From positions 92,001 to 156,000 of the forward strand of contig JACEFZ010028131.1 of NCBI GenBank assembly GCA_014155875.1: DNA of 64,000 bases, given 5' to 3'. The position numbers and the translations under genes are program-made. Position 1 is the stretch's first letter, and every line of letters starts with the position of its first letter. Shown in pieces: positions 10,433-21,002 of this stretch. The DNA is from Cepaea nemoralis. Lineage: Eukaryota > Mollusca > Gastropoda > Stylommatophora > Helicidae. The notes under the pieces were generated by a model. That model was not told the origin of the DNA and did no database searches. It was given only the letters and a program-made list of their open reading frames with translations.

Positions 10433-11070
10433 TAGAATGTAGTATAATGTAATAACCATGTTAACTGCTATGGGCGACCTTGAGATTATTGAACTTTGAC
10501 TTTGTCTAACTATTTATTCCATTTCCGCAGCCGTACTCCAGTGGAGCTAATTTCTCGGTTCTATCCATGCTTTTGTTTATCCCTCCCTATAAAAATGCAA
10601 ATGTCAAAAATAACGACAGATTTGCATTTTCTCTCGGCAACTATTATTTTGTTCTTCCCTTGGTCAAGTCTCAGTCAAGGCCAGGATACGAAACTGCGGC
10701 ACCGCCAACCAGACACCGGTTATACAAACGCGCCCCCTGGTGTGAGCTCTCCGGGAAACAGCGCCAAACGACACGTGCGTGGAAGTAGGAAAGCAAAAAA
10801 TGGCGACGAGAGACGAAGATAAACAGTTTTATGCCAGTGAGGGATGATGAACCAACTGCAGTCAGCAAAAAGTCAAGAAAGTTGACCGGGAAGGGATGTA
10901 CTTAACTGATTGAGTGCCGAAGAATGCTATATCGCCAAATATGACCTCCCATTTGGACAGAAGTACGGTATTTTGCTGTACTTGGGTTATCATGTTATTT
11001 GTTTTGTTTTGTGGTTTCTTCCGCAGTTTGAATTATCAGTGAACGGAAATCATAATCATCCAGTGCCTTA
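10433..11070. other. Unassigned stretch
   Basis: A 108-codon open frame at 10496-10822 (+) shows no recognisable motif. No repeat identified. Confidence 0.4.
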
Positions 11071-11700
11071 CCGGCTGGAGTGAGCGATCATGCCTCTCCA
11101 CAAATTACGATCTCCGACATCATGGATCAATTCGTGTGTTGACTCCCTTCCGTGCCATGACACAAGACAATAATCTGTTCACGCTATCTTCCTCTATCTC
11201 TTTTCCCGCAAATCTGTCCAGTTATCACAACATGTTTCAGTTTTTGTCTTCTCATAACGTGCCCCCCCCCCCCCCAAAAAAAATAAGGACTGCCTCTTTC
11301 TGATGTTTTTAGCACGTTGTCTTTGCGACTCAGCTTCCCTTAAAACATCCTGATTGCTCTTTTTGGCTGTCCAATTAATTTTCCTCATTCTTTTATAAAA
11401 CCACAAATCCACGGCTTCCGCGGATTTTTTTCTCCAGTGTACTAATTGTCCAGGACTCGCAGCCGTATGTTAAAACTGGTTCTGTGTAACATGCAAGAAC
11501 TCTTTTTCTGACTTTCAAGGACAGTGACTTATTGCACAAAGTGTTCTTCATTTGACAGAATGCAGTGTTTGCTTGTCCTATTCTACTTTTTATCTCAGTG
11601 ATGCATCTTCCATCTGATATTATCCATGTGCCTAGATATCTGAATTTCTGCACTTGCCCCAAAATAAGCCCTGTACTGTAATTGCACATTTAGACACACT
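11070..11700 (-). pseudogene. LINE reverse-transcriptase C-terminal remnant
   Basis: Open parts at 11393-11689 (KFRYLGTWIISDGRC, then TYGCESWTIS) and 11194-11412 (WFYKRMRKINWTAKK) are in different frames. A G run in coding sense near 11263-11275 interrupts GHVMRR. The ending matches 60248-60448 (+). These are the thumb/connection and C-terminal parts of an ORF2 protein; catalytic motifs are absent. Confidence 0.8.
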
Positions 11701-11909
11701 ATAATACTTGTTCATTTGATTGTGCACCATATTTGGTGCAAACCTATTTTTTGACACTGAATCTGTTAAGGTACAGGAACAATGTGGGGGTCTCAAATGT
11801 CAGGCTGTTCGAACTTCCATGGCTAAAAAGGTGGGTTCGAAACCAAGCTAGCGCATCCCTTGAATGCACCAAATCTTAAAATAAGCCAGTGAGTTAGTTT
11901 TAGGTGAAG
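11701..11909. other. Flank of the LTR element with a weak tRNA-like segment
   Basis: TCCATGGCTAAAAAGG followed by GGGTTCGAAACC (about 11815-11850) looks like A- and B-box remnants of a SINE head. Confidence 0.35.
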
Positions 11910-11914
11910 CTGGA

Positions 11915-12578
11915 TGCCGCGATGTAGATCCGCGTCTGCTGTGCCATGTTAACGTATTCAGAATCTACAAAGCGCATTAATTAGCTCGTCATTTAGAACA
12001 TTAACAAAGTCTCACCTCATGAACTTGTGATGGTGAAATAATGAACGTAGATCCGGTGAAAGTTCAACATCTTTTAATTCGGCGTTACAGAATTATATGA
12101 TAAGATTCTAGTGTCATCGTAGAGCTCCCGTTACACTGGAACAATATCTACTTAAAGCATCCACAAATGAATTAATATCTATTTCTGCATCATTCACCTT
12201 GATGCTCCGCCTATGTCCATTCCAGTGTTCTTTCAGATCCTTGTCGTTATGTTCATGCAAGATTCGTCTAGATTTCGGTCCACTGTTTTTAGATCCATGG
12301 CGTCTCCTCAACGAATGCTTCCTTCTGTTATCCACTTGAATATCGCTTGAAGATTACATCCAAACATCCAACTGCCACACGAATTCGGTTCCACAAATGA
12401 AAAACGCAACTGCTTATCACGATGGCTCCACAGCGTATGCCTTCGTTGTTATCTTCGCATCAGTGTGACGTATCTTTGTATCTCTGGATTTTGGTGCACT
12501 ATCCACTTTGCTATATACTTAGGGATTTTTTCTTTTATCCTCTCTGCATCATGTGTTTTCTGCAATAGCTATGTGGCA
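11915..12578 (-). repeat. 3' LTR
   Basis: 664 bp, TG...CA, about 96% identical to 16601-17263. The 73-codon open frame inside is duplicated in the other LTR and is not a gene. Confidence 0.93.
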
Positions 12579-12594
12579 TTATGCCCCCCACCTT
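12579..12594 (-). promoter_or_regulatory. Candidate polypurine tract
   Basis: Read on the - strand, AAGGTGGGGGGCATAA lies directly before the 3' LTR, the expected place for the plus-strand primer. Confidence 0.6.
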
Positions 12595-12639
12595 AAATGA
12601 TATAATCATTGCTACTCATTTACACTCACACACACACAC

Positions 12640-12640
12640 A

Positions 12641-12728
<88 letters not shown>
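12640..12728. repeat. (AT)n microsatellite
   Basis: About 85 bases of AT dinucleotides, flanked by CACACA and CATACA runs, inside the LTR element. Confidence 0.97.
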
Positions 12729-12733
<5 letters not shown>

Positions 12734-13499
12734 CATACACATACATACATTAAACCATGCCCAATAGCATTGCGGACATCATGAGTATTATCTAGTGCTG
12801 AGTACGACGTTATGGCCCTTATTAATTACCCCAAATAAATAAAATAAAATATGACGGGCACGCCCTCCAGTTCACACCCACGGTGAACGTCGTGTAGCCA
12901 GCCCAAGGAGAGGCTGGTCTAACTAATTATACAATTTGTCCCTACCTTGTCCAAACGAACAAGTGTCCTCACTCTAGGTCAAAACCCGGAGTTGGGGACG
13001 AGGGTAGTAATAGGTATCAAGCAGTCAGTACCATTTGCCGCTCATTTAAGTCACTAGCTTATATCCTCTAGGTGTTTCTTGCATAAAAATTATGTAGTTG
13101 AGCTGGACGCCATTGCTGTTTCCAGTACTACCTTTAGAGATATTCTCTATTACCATCAAATGTAACTCGTTGTAGTGGCTCATCATGTGTGGATATCCCA
13201 GAACCCATTTATTAATCTCAAATTCAAATTCTAACAGTTATTAACTTCTGAACCATTAATTACCAAATTTAACTATTCTAATATAATAACTACTAAAATA
13301 ACATAGTTAACAGTTGTACTAATTACTTATCGTACTTATTAATTACCATATATAGAAATTTACACATAATATCATATTCATATACTAACTATATCACATT
13401 AATGTTAGTACACTATGCACTCAGTGTCATTAATTTAATCACACAAATACTTAGTTCATCAAAATGAATTTCCGAGGAATATCGTAATCGATCGGATCC
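12729..13499. other. Interior of LTR element without coding signal
   Basis: AT-rich with many stops in both senses. This is where polymerase would be expected; no YxDD or integrase pattern was seen. Confidence 0.6.
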
Positions 13500-14132
13500 T
13501 CATATCACGAGCTGTATATATAGTCTGTAATGAGTGCCTTTCGCTTTTGTTCTCTTTTTGCGTGCTATGCCGTTCTTGTTAACAGTAGGCGTAACTTGTA
13601 AACATTGTGTATTTTCTTCTTCTCGTGACACGTGGACTTGGGTTCTTGTGAGTGTCACATCAGGTTTGTGTTCTATCGTTTGAACGTACTCTTTGCCATT
13701 AGGGATGTTACCAATTATCAACCCAGCACATGGGTTTGGTAGTACTGCTGCACATACTCTACCTTCATAATATGGGCATTTTATGCTGACCCATGCGGTC
13801 TTGTACGTTTCTATTGTACCCACAAATGTTCTGCAACAAATGTTATCATGTGTAAAGTCATTTTTGTTCACTAGTTTGTGACTAACTCCTGTAATATCAG
13901 ATACTGTGTCTCTAAAACAGGTTGTTTGCGAATCATTAACCCACGCTTCGTGGAACATAAGAGTACTTTTATGACTGTATGCTGCATTAGCTTCATGTAT
14001 ATGTCTCTTGTGGCCTGATGCGAGATTATCATCATCATCATGAACTTCCTTACCTGTTCTGTTGTTGTATGACTCTATAATAGCTGCGTGTGTGTCCTCT
14101 AGATCATCGGAATCGCTACTACTAGAAAACAC
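13500..14132 (-). pseudogene. Retropepsin-like protease region of the LTR element
   Basis: A 210-codon open frame. FRDTVSDITGVSHKLV sits where an LRDTG-type aspartic protease site is expected, but reads DTV rather than DTG. YYEGRVCAAVLPNP and LIIGNIPNG match the late conserved block (LI-GNI) of Ty3/gypsy-type proteases. A protease would process Gag; the altered active site suggests loss of function. The N-terminal third is acidic and Ser/Asp-rich. The frame differs from gag. Confidence 0.72.
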
Positions 14133-14139
14133 ATATGCA

Positions 14140-14346
14140 GTACCTGCCTATGTCCAAGTATTTTTCATGGGACATGACTTACTGATATGCCACATACGCC
14201 CTACACGAAAAACATTTAATACTCCTCTTGTAGGAGTAATACTTACTTCTTTTCTTGGATGTGATGTCTCTCAAGTAGGCTGGATAACCAGGATGTTGAT
14301 CACACATTTCTAGATGTCCGTGTGATAACTTGCAATGTTGGCATCA
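14140..14346 (-). pseudogene. Zinc-knuckle region of gag, frameshifted
   Basis: Follows the gag stop (14344-14346). CFSC (14203-14214) and H-x4-C (14172-14189) are separated by 13 bases instead of 12, so a CCHC knuckle is broken by one extra base. An earlier Cys/His-rich stretch (CQHCKLSHGHLEMC) lies directly after the stop. Confidence 0.65.
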
Positions 14347-15462
14347 CGTGAGGTGTCCCTTTCTTGGTCTGTCTCCCTCTTTATTGGAGTATTGATATGG
14401 ACCACTTCTATTTCTATTAGTAAATTTCTTAAACTTACCATTACCCTTCTGGAATCTGGCGCTCGCGCCTAAGACAAGCTCTGGTTGTGCACAGTTAGCA
14501 AATATGTCACGATGTGCATTATAAAATGATTCACCCCGAGATTTCATCTCACTAAGTGATTTACACTTATTTTCAACTAGAAATACAGACATCGCCTCTG
14601 GTACTGAAGATAGAAGTGTGTCTCTTATTATCAGATCCCGAATTTTATCGAAATCAGACCCAATATCAGCTGCTTTTAACCATTTGTCAAAGCAAGAAGA
14701 TGTTTCAGAAACAAAGTCAAGGAAAGTTTGATTAGACTTAGGTGTAAGTGTCTTGAACTTCGTTCGCAACCCACATTCGTCTAAACTAAAATGTGCAAGA
14801 ACACGATCTCGCATGTATTTGTAGTTGGTTCGCAAGTTCTCAGGTATTAATTCTATCACCTTCAAAGGTTCCAATGCGAGGTGTCGATGGAACAAAATAG
14901 GTATGTCCTGTTCAGGAATCTTATAGAATTTAACCAAAACTTCGAAATTAGTAATCCAGGAACTAACAGAATCACCTTGTTGGAAGTTACGAAATAAACC
15001 TTGGTATTTCTTCACTGGATCATTATGTTTCGCTTGTATTCTTTCTCGTTCAATCTCAGCTTCACGATCCATTTCCAATGACTTGACTTTCAAATTACCT
15101 TCAACTTCCTTGTCCTTAAGAAGTTGTTCGGCCATCAGTTTTTCTTTCTCAAATGCCAGTTGTTTGTCTTTCATCTCTTTATCAGCTGCTATCCTCTCAC
15201 GTTCCAAAGCTAATTCATTTTGTTTAATTGCCATCTCCTTTTCCTTCAATTCTCTCTGAAATGCAAGCTCCTTATCTTTATTTTCTTTTTCAAGAGCTAA
15301 TCACTCTTGTCTTTCCTCTCTTTCACGAGCTGCTTGAAGTTGTTTCTCCTCTTTTTGTTGCATCTGGAATACTTTGAACTCCTGTTTCGCCCATGTCCTA
15401 AGCTCTGAATCGGACAAACCCGACTTCTCACCTATGTGCATGAAGTCTTGAAGTGACGACAT
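14344..15462 (-). pseudogene. gag-like polyprotein of the LTR element
   Basis: A methionine at 15462 opens the frame, an in-frame TGA lies at 15301-15303, and the frame is then open from 15249 to 14344 (301 codons). Residues 1-70 of that part are a charged Lys/Glu coiled coil. About 75-240 resemble the helical capsid/SCAN-like domain of Ty3-type gags (KKYQGLFRNF, SSWITNFEVLVKFY, then RDRVLAHFSLDE). The C-terminus is basic. Gag would form the particle. A SCAN-like gag is my reading of the pattern, not a search result. Confidence 0.8.
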
Positions 15463-15469
15463 GTTGTCC

Positions 15470-16579
15470 TAATTTAATTATCACTACTCTAGCTGAAAAA
15501 AAATGTAGAGAAGTGCAAAATGCAAAGGACTCGACGATATGCAAGTATGTTCAAATCAGATTAGACAATATAAGAAATGTTGAACAAAATGTCAACTGCA
15601 ACTCAACAACAATGTAAAATTGAACAATAAAGAAATTCAGCAACTTATTGCTATATAAATATCATAACTGTTATTCTATAGTAGTGACACCCTAGGCACA
15701 GAGCCTATCATCGACCCTGTAGTGAACGTAATCTTTGGCGGTGTCACTTATTTCAATGCGTAGAATAATCATAGACTTTGCTCTGGGTCAGGCTGTATGT
15801 AGTGACACGTGTAGTATTCTGTCCTGTTGTCCGTTGTAAGGTACGTATCCAATGTGTATAGTGCAGTGCAAAGTGTATAGGATGAAACTTCCGGCATTCA
15901 CTGTAAACTCCTGTGTGTTGATCTGAGTGAGTGAGGCGTCGGTCCAATAACTTGAAATGGTACTGTGATACGGCTTCAACGTCTTCACCAGCTAGCGATA
16001 ATGTCCCAGTGACTACTGTGATTGCTGGAATGACTCCTTCAATACTCCTTGTAATGGCGCCGTAATGTGTACGACGTAGTATGATTCATGAACGAGTACA
16101 TCTTGTCTGTTCAGAACAAAGTTACTAGTGTGTATAATGTGTGTTCGGTACTGAGTAATGTAGCTGAGGAACAAAGATAACGATTTCCTTGCTCCGACAC
16201 GATGAACTTCGTCGTCTTTCGTATGTAACGATTTTTATCCTCTGTGTGCGGAGACGACACTGTATGTGTAAAAATACTAAAGTTTCCTTCTTACCTTTTG
16301 ATATATTGTGAGCAGGCCATCGTAAAACACACAATATATTCGTAAATTCCTTGTAAATTGTAAGATGTTTCCAATATTTGCACTCTTTGTTCTGACGTGG
16401 AACGTTATTGTTTCGGAACGTGTTGCACGGTGCGTCCCACTGGATTCCGGTGTGCATTTCTTTTATAGCGTGTAAACTTTCTTTCAGTGCACACCTTGTG
16501 GCTGGATTATTTCTGATGTGCAAGCTAATATTTTAAATTACTTGTAGATAGTGGCGGGAGCAATGTTGACGATTAATTC
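15470..16579 (-). other. Leader of the LTR element
   Basis: About 1.1 kb between the gag start and the primer site, with no coding signal. Long for a leader, so it may include acquired sequence. Confidence 0.55.
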
Positions 16580-16597
16580 GCCCGAGAAGAGTCCCCA
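16580..16597 (-). promoter_or_regulatory. Candidate primer-binding site
   Basis: On the - strand TGGGGACTCTTCTCGGGC begins three bases after the 5' LTR. Starting with TGG, it could pair with a tRNA 3' end; I cannot name the tRNA. Confidence 0.55.
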
Positions 16598-16600
16598 TAT

Positions 16601-17263
16601 TGCCGCGATGTAGATCCGCGTCTGCTGTGCCATGTTAACGTATTCAGAATCTACAAAGCGCATTAATTAGCTCGTCAATTAGAACATTAACAAAGTCTCA
16701 CCTCATGAACTTGTGAATGTGAAATAACGAACGTAGCTCCGGTGAAAGTTCAACACCTTTTAATTCGGCGTTACAGAATTACAGGATAAGATTCTAGTGG
16801 CATCATAGAGCTCCCGTTACACCGGGACAACATCTACTTAAAGCATCCACAAATGAATTAATATCTATGTCTGCATCATTCACCTTGACGCTCCGCCTAT
16901 TTCCATTCCAGTGTTCTTTCAGATCCTTGTCGTTATGTTCATGCAAGATTCGTCTAGATTTCGGTCCACTGTTCTTAGATCCATGGCGTCTCCTCAACGA
17001 ATGCTTCCTCCTGTTATCCACTTGAATATCGCTTGAAGATTACATCCAAACATCCAACTGCCACACGAATTCGGTTCCACAATTGAAAAACACAACTGCT
17101 TATTAAGATGGCTCCACAGCGTATGCCTTCGTTGTTATGTTCGCGTCAGTGTGACGTATCTTTGTATCTCTGGCTTTTGGTGCACTATCCACTTTGCTAT
17201 ATACTTAGGGATTTTTCTTTTATCCTCTCTGCATCATGTGTTTTCTGCAATAGCTATGTGGCA
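16601..17263 (-). repeat. 5' LTR
   Basis: 663 bp, TG...CA, pair of 11915-12578, followed by the target duplication CTGGA. Confidence 0.93.
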
Positions 17264-17383
17264 CTGGAGAAGGAAATGAGCAATGGCTGTTGTCTACTTA
17301 TATCATAATGTCATGACCTAGTATAACCGAAATTAGCGACATTTCACTCTGTTAGCACTATATGGAGTCGTGGTATTCTGAAT

Positions 17384-17514
<131 letters not shown>

Positions 17515-18142
17515 GCTAAATTTAATTCTATTTCTTTTATTTATTTGTGTTTTTACGAACCTGTTCAATCCTCTTAGGTTATAACTGGGATATATAGTAT
17601 ATGTTGTACATAGTTGAGTATTATTTTTGTATTTAAATGTTCATAGATATCGTTTTGCAACATACGTTACATTCATTTTTATTGTATGTATATTGACACT
17701 ATATCTATCATATAGTTGTGAATGTGAATACTGATTGTCATATATTATGTACAGTTACGTATTTATTTTATGTATAATTTGACGTTGATATCATTTTTCA
17801 ACATATGTTATATTAATTTACTAAGTATTTTGAATGAAGTTATGTCTAGTTATCAATTCACAAGCAGGTGTCACTCTACCTACAACGGCAGAACAGAGAG
17901 GCAGTTGAAAAACAGAGTGGTAGGACGCATACACAACTGTATCGACAGAATACCAAACAAAGACTCAAACAAATATATCTGACGAGATGCAGAAAAATAT
18001 ACCAGGCAATAAATAGTTCAATATATTGTTTGTGTCTTCATTGTTCAAGTATTTATATTAATTTCTAATGTTTATATAATAAATTTATATCTATCTTTTA
18101 GACGGGAATGTTTATACTAATTATCATCTATTATATATATCC
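17515..18142. other. AT-rich stretch with a diverged duplication and a dispersed-repeat core
   Basis: Two diverged blocks (about 17605-17680 and 17750-17825) share TTGCAACATACGTTA / TTCAACATATGTTA words. At 17965-18045 lies the CTGACGAGATGCAG ... AGGCAATAAAT core also found at 34565, 63255 and, reversed, at 35995 and 37960. Confidence 0.55.
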
Positions 18143-18243
18143 ATTAGAGAAAGCTAATCCACACACAAAAATCAGTCCAGTGCACTAAAAGTGGTAATTC
18201 GTGTATGGACTACGCTTGTGTTCAAAGCGAGCGAACAAAACAG
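18143..18243 (+). mobile_element. SINE B, 3' part only
   Basis: GAAAGCTAATCCACAC through TATGGACTACGCTTG to AGCGAGCGAACAAAA, as at the end of 33671-33957. Confidence 0.8.
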
Positions 18244-18388
18244 AAACACACACAAAAATTTTGTGTTTTCGTTATTCCAATATCGTCCTCCTGTCCAAAT
18301 TTGAGGTCACATTTGGCGATATATTATCCTTCGGTGCGTAATCAGTTAATTTATAAAGTATGTTGGGTGACGTTTTGTCTATCATATA

Positions 18389-18544
18389 CAGGGTATATGT
18401 TTAATAACTGTGCAGTGTTTGAAAATATTGCCGGTCCAGATTTTGTATTTACCTTTTATGTTATATAAACTTTATAGAGGGTGAATACAAAACTTGGACC
18501 AGCAATATTTTCAAACACTACACAGTCATTAAAAATACACCCTA
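18389..18544 (+). mobile_element. Palindromic MITE, copy 2
   Basis: Same arms as 10278-10432, with TA at 18387-18388 and 18545-18546. Its centre (ACTTTATAGAGGGTG) is the reverse complement of the centre of copy 1. Confidence 0.87.
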
Positions 18545-18719
18545 TAGTCTGCTACACGAATTTAACATGCATAATAACTTAATTTAACTGAAACATTCAA
18601 AAATACCCATGTCCGCAAAATGTCAGATAATAAACAGCTTATTCATACCAACCCTATGCTTCCAATCTCAATCTTGGACATCATTTAAATCACACTTTAT
18701 CAAAATCAACACCTGTTAG

Positions 18720-19141
18720 ATGAGATGCTTGAGGAGAGCTGCCAACTTAACAATCCGAGACCGAGTAAGAAATGTTGTAATCAGACAGACAGTGGGATTA
18801 ACACTTTGTGCCACATTTAGTGAAATACAGCAGATCAAGTGGTTTGGCCATCTCGTTAGAATACAACACCATCATCAACTATCATCATTGGCTCTACATC
18901 AAAGATCATCATGGGACGGAGCGCTTATGGGAATGCCCCGAATGCTGTGATGTCGGATCTTAAATCAATCAATCAATCAATCATCTACAACGAGACCGAA
19001 AGGAGGCCCAAGAAGAAAATGGATTTACGAGATCAAAGACATCGTACAGCCACACGGAATGACATTATACAATGCCACCTGTCGAGCGCTGGATCGCCAA
19101 TTATTCCTCCCCACGACGCTTAACAGCAAAAGTGGAAAATG
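18720..19141 (+). pseudogene. LINE C-terminal fragment with (GAT)n tail, split by another LINE
   Basis: Before the interruption it reads RDRVRNVVIRQ and IKWFGHLVRIQ. After it, in another frame, it reads RRKWIYEIKDIVQPHGMTL and runs to a stop and the GAT tail. The copy at 40657-40870 (-) is uninterrupted at this point (LHQRSSATRPRGRLRRKW). Decayed ORF2 C-terminus, no catalytic motifs. Confidence 0.82.
18911..18979 (+). mobile_element. Very short LINE 3' end nested in a LINE
   Basis: Matches the last 50 coding bases and (AATC)n tail of 3234-3802 (CGAATGCTGTGATGTCGG). Flanked by ATCATC at 905-910 and 980-985 of the 18,000s, though this overlaps the tail sequence. Confidence 0.83.
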
Positions 19142-19143
19142 AC

Positions 19144-19221
<78 letters not shown>

Positions 19222-19222
19222 T
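19142..19222. repeat. (GAT)n microsatellite, LINE tail
   Basis: Directly follows the stop of the LINE at 18720-19141 and is best read as its lengthened 3' tail. Confidence 0.92.
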
Positions 19223-19235
19223 AAGGAACCATGGA

Positions 19236-19515
19236 AGACACGGTAGCGAAGTAGCTAGACACGCGCCTACCGCCCTGTGGTCATGAGTTCGATCCGCACT
19301 GAGGCAGATTCGATTTATGTAAAATGGACATGGGCTCCCAGATCCACCCAGCCTAAAATGGGTTCCCTTGGGAAGTGACAGCGGCCGGTGGGACACTGAT
19401 CCCAGCACCCACCCAGGGGGACACTGACCACAGCACCCACCCAGTGCCCACTGGTACATACAGTTATGGGTCTAGCATCTTTTGCCCAATGTCGCTCAAA
19501 CGTAAAAGGGTCTTT
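19236..19515 (+). mobile_element. SINE D, near full length
   Basis: Head GGTAGCGAAGTAGCTAGACA (A box) and GAGTTCGATCC (B box), body GGCTCCCAGATCCACCCAGC, 3' end GGGTCTTTTACTT. A CAGCACCCACCCAG segment is duplicated in the body. Confidence 0.85.
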
Positions 19516-19524
19516 TACTTAACT

Positions 19525-19720
19525 TAATTTTTTTTTTTTTTTTCATTTCCCTTATAGGGCGTTGCAGTCAACACTTAATACGGAACTTATAGTTGCAGGG
19601 GGGAAGTATATGTGGCAAGGAAGGCCGAATATATGACGGGCCTGCGTGTCAAATTTGTGACCCTTTAAATATAACGTTCATTCGTTCCTAGGATTGTTCT
19701 TGAACTCTGTCGAGGTTACA
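19525..19720 (+). mobile_element. Retroposon 3' end with (GTTC)n-like tail
   Basis: GGCCTGCGTGTCAAATTTG, ACCCTTTAAATATAACG and CATTCGTTCC correspond to 50700-50815 (GGCCTGCGTGCCCATTTC ... TTCGTTCGTTCG). Family unnamed. Confidence 0.5.
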
Positions 19721-19894
19721 CCTAGTTATGAACCTCAGAAAACGCCCAGCCCTATGCTGAGATTGTACTCGGTACCTTCTGACCCTGAGGTAAAGTTACC
19801 TCTCCACCACGGTGTCCCTATCATTCTTCTATACAACCCCATCTCCGCTGATTCAATATAATTCCTCACTTGTCTGTCTATTGCCTTTTGTTGT

Positions 19895-19993
19895 TGTTTT
19901 TTTTTTTTTTTTACGCTCGCTCACCTTAAACGCAAGCGTAGTCCATAAACACTAGTTATAGTGCCTTCTTATCTAATCGGCCATGCTGACCTC
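19895..19993 (-). mobile_element. SINE B, internally deleted
   Basis: The T-rich tail and GCGTAGTCCATAAACACTAG body end join directly to the head (AATCGGCCATGCTGACCTCC), missing about 190 bases. Confidence 0.8.
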
Positions 19994-19999
19994 CTTAAT

Positions 20000-20220
20000 T
20001 GTCTTATGATTCGCGTCCATAGATCAGAATTGGCTCAATATGGCACTTAAACACTTTTTTCCTCATGTCGATTACTAAAATAAAATATTGCAGAAAATAT
20101 TCTTCATCTTTTGAAATGCTGCATTTGCTTGGGCTTTTCTATTGTACAGTACATCTAACTTCCTTAAAACATCTTCCATCTGCTGTTATTCTCAATAAAG
20201 GAAAACCAAAACACGTGGCA
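20000..20220 (-). pseudogene. LINE reverse-transcriptase fragment
   Basis: Reversed, pieces read KAQANAAFQKMKNIFCN and KCHIEPILIYG, like QANTAFCQMKNTLCN and YTEPVLTYGCES at 11393-11689. Heavily decayed. Confidence 0.55.
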
Positions 20221-20574
20221 CTCTACCTTATGTGGGTCAAACATATTTCACTATGACAGTCATACTGCTATTTCGGTAACAGCGAGGTCAAGGTCCTTCA
20301 CTAGCCAACGACATGACAGAACTCAGAGATTGGAAGCACCTGACAATGTGTCTATCCACATCAACCAACATGTCAGCTTTCAGCAACCACCATTCTTACT
20401 CTGTCCAACTGCCAGGCTAATGGCAGCACAGCTTTGTAATCATGAGCCACACAAGACCAGGTGGACAGACGGACAACCTCTTGGGCGAGCCGGATGTCAA
20501 GCGATTTCGCCATTGGTGCTTTGTTCTGCGTACCGTGTCCCAAAATTGTTCCTGAATGCTCGGGTGGAATGATT
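20221..20574. other. Unassigned stretch
   Basis: An 80-codon open frame (20330-20572) without a recognisable family. Confidence 0.4.
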
Positions 20575-20620
20575 AAGGTTGAGTATCGGCTAGAAGTGCA
20601 TGTGAAGCAGAGAGAGGGTG

Positions 20621-20680
<60 letters not shown>

Positions 20681-20938
20681 AGAGAGAGAGGTACTGGGTA
20701 GAGAGAGATTAGATAGAGGTGCAGAGAAACAGTGGGTAAAGATAGAGAAAGTTGGTAGAGAGAGGGAGAGGGGAGGGGGGTAGAGTTTGAGGGTGTAGAG
20801 TTGGGTTAGAGAGAGGGTTTAGAAAGATAGTAGAGAGTGAAGGTTTGTAAAGAGGGTTTACAAAGAAAGTATATGCAAGGGATGTATAGGGTATATATAG
20901 TGGGTATATAGAGAGGGTAGAAAGAAGGGACAGAATGG

Positions 20939-21002
<64 letters not shown>

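Larger units (their letters stand above)
11910..17268 (-). mobile_element. LTR retrotransposon, deleted for polymerase
   Basis: LTRs at 11915-12578 and 16601-17263, both starting TG and ending CA. The 5-bp target duplication CTGGA is at 11910-11914 and 17264-17268. The only coding remnants, gag then protease, are on the - strand, so the 5' LTR is the right-hand one. I see no reverse transcriptase, RNase H or integrase in the 4.0-kb interior. Gag character, protease order and 5-bp TSD fit Ty3/gypsy. The LTRs differ at about 25 positions in 663, so the insertion is not recent. Confidence 0.93.

Noticed and set aside
12114..12335. Small protein MDNRRKHSLRRRHGS, also at 16803-17021
   Set aside because: Lies inside the LTRs and is duplicated because the LTRs are.
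17965..18045. Hammerhead ribozyme in the AATAAA-core repeat (CTGACGA then GCGAAA)
   Set aside because: The boxes match, but the eight bases between them cannot form helix II, and copies change the boxes.
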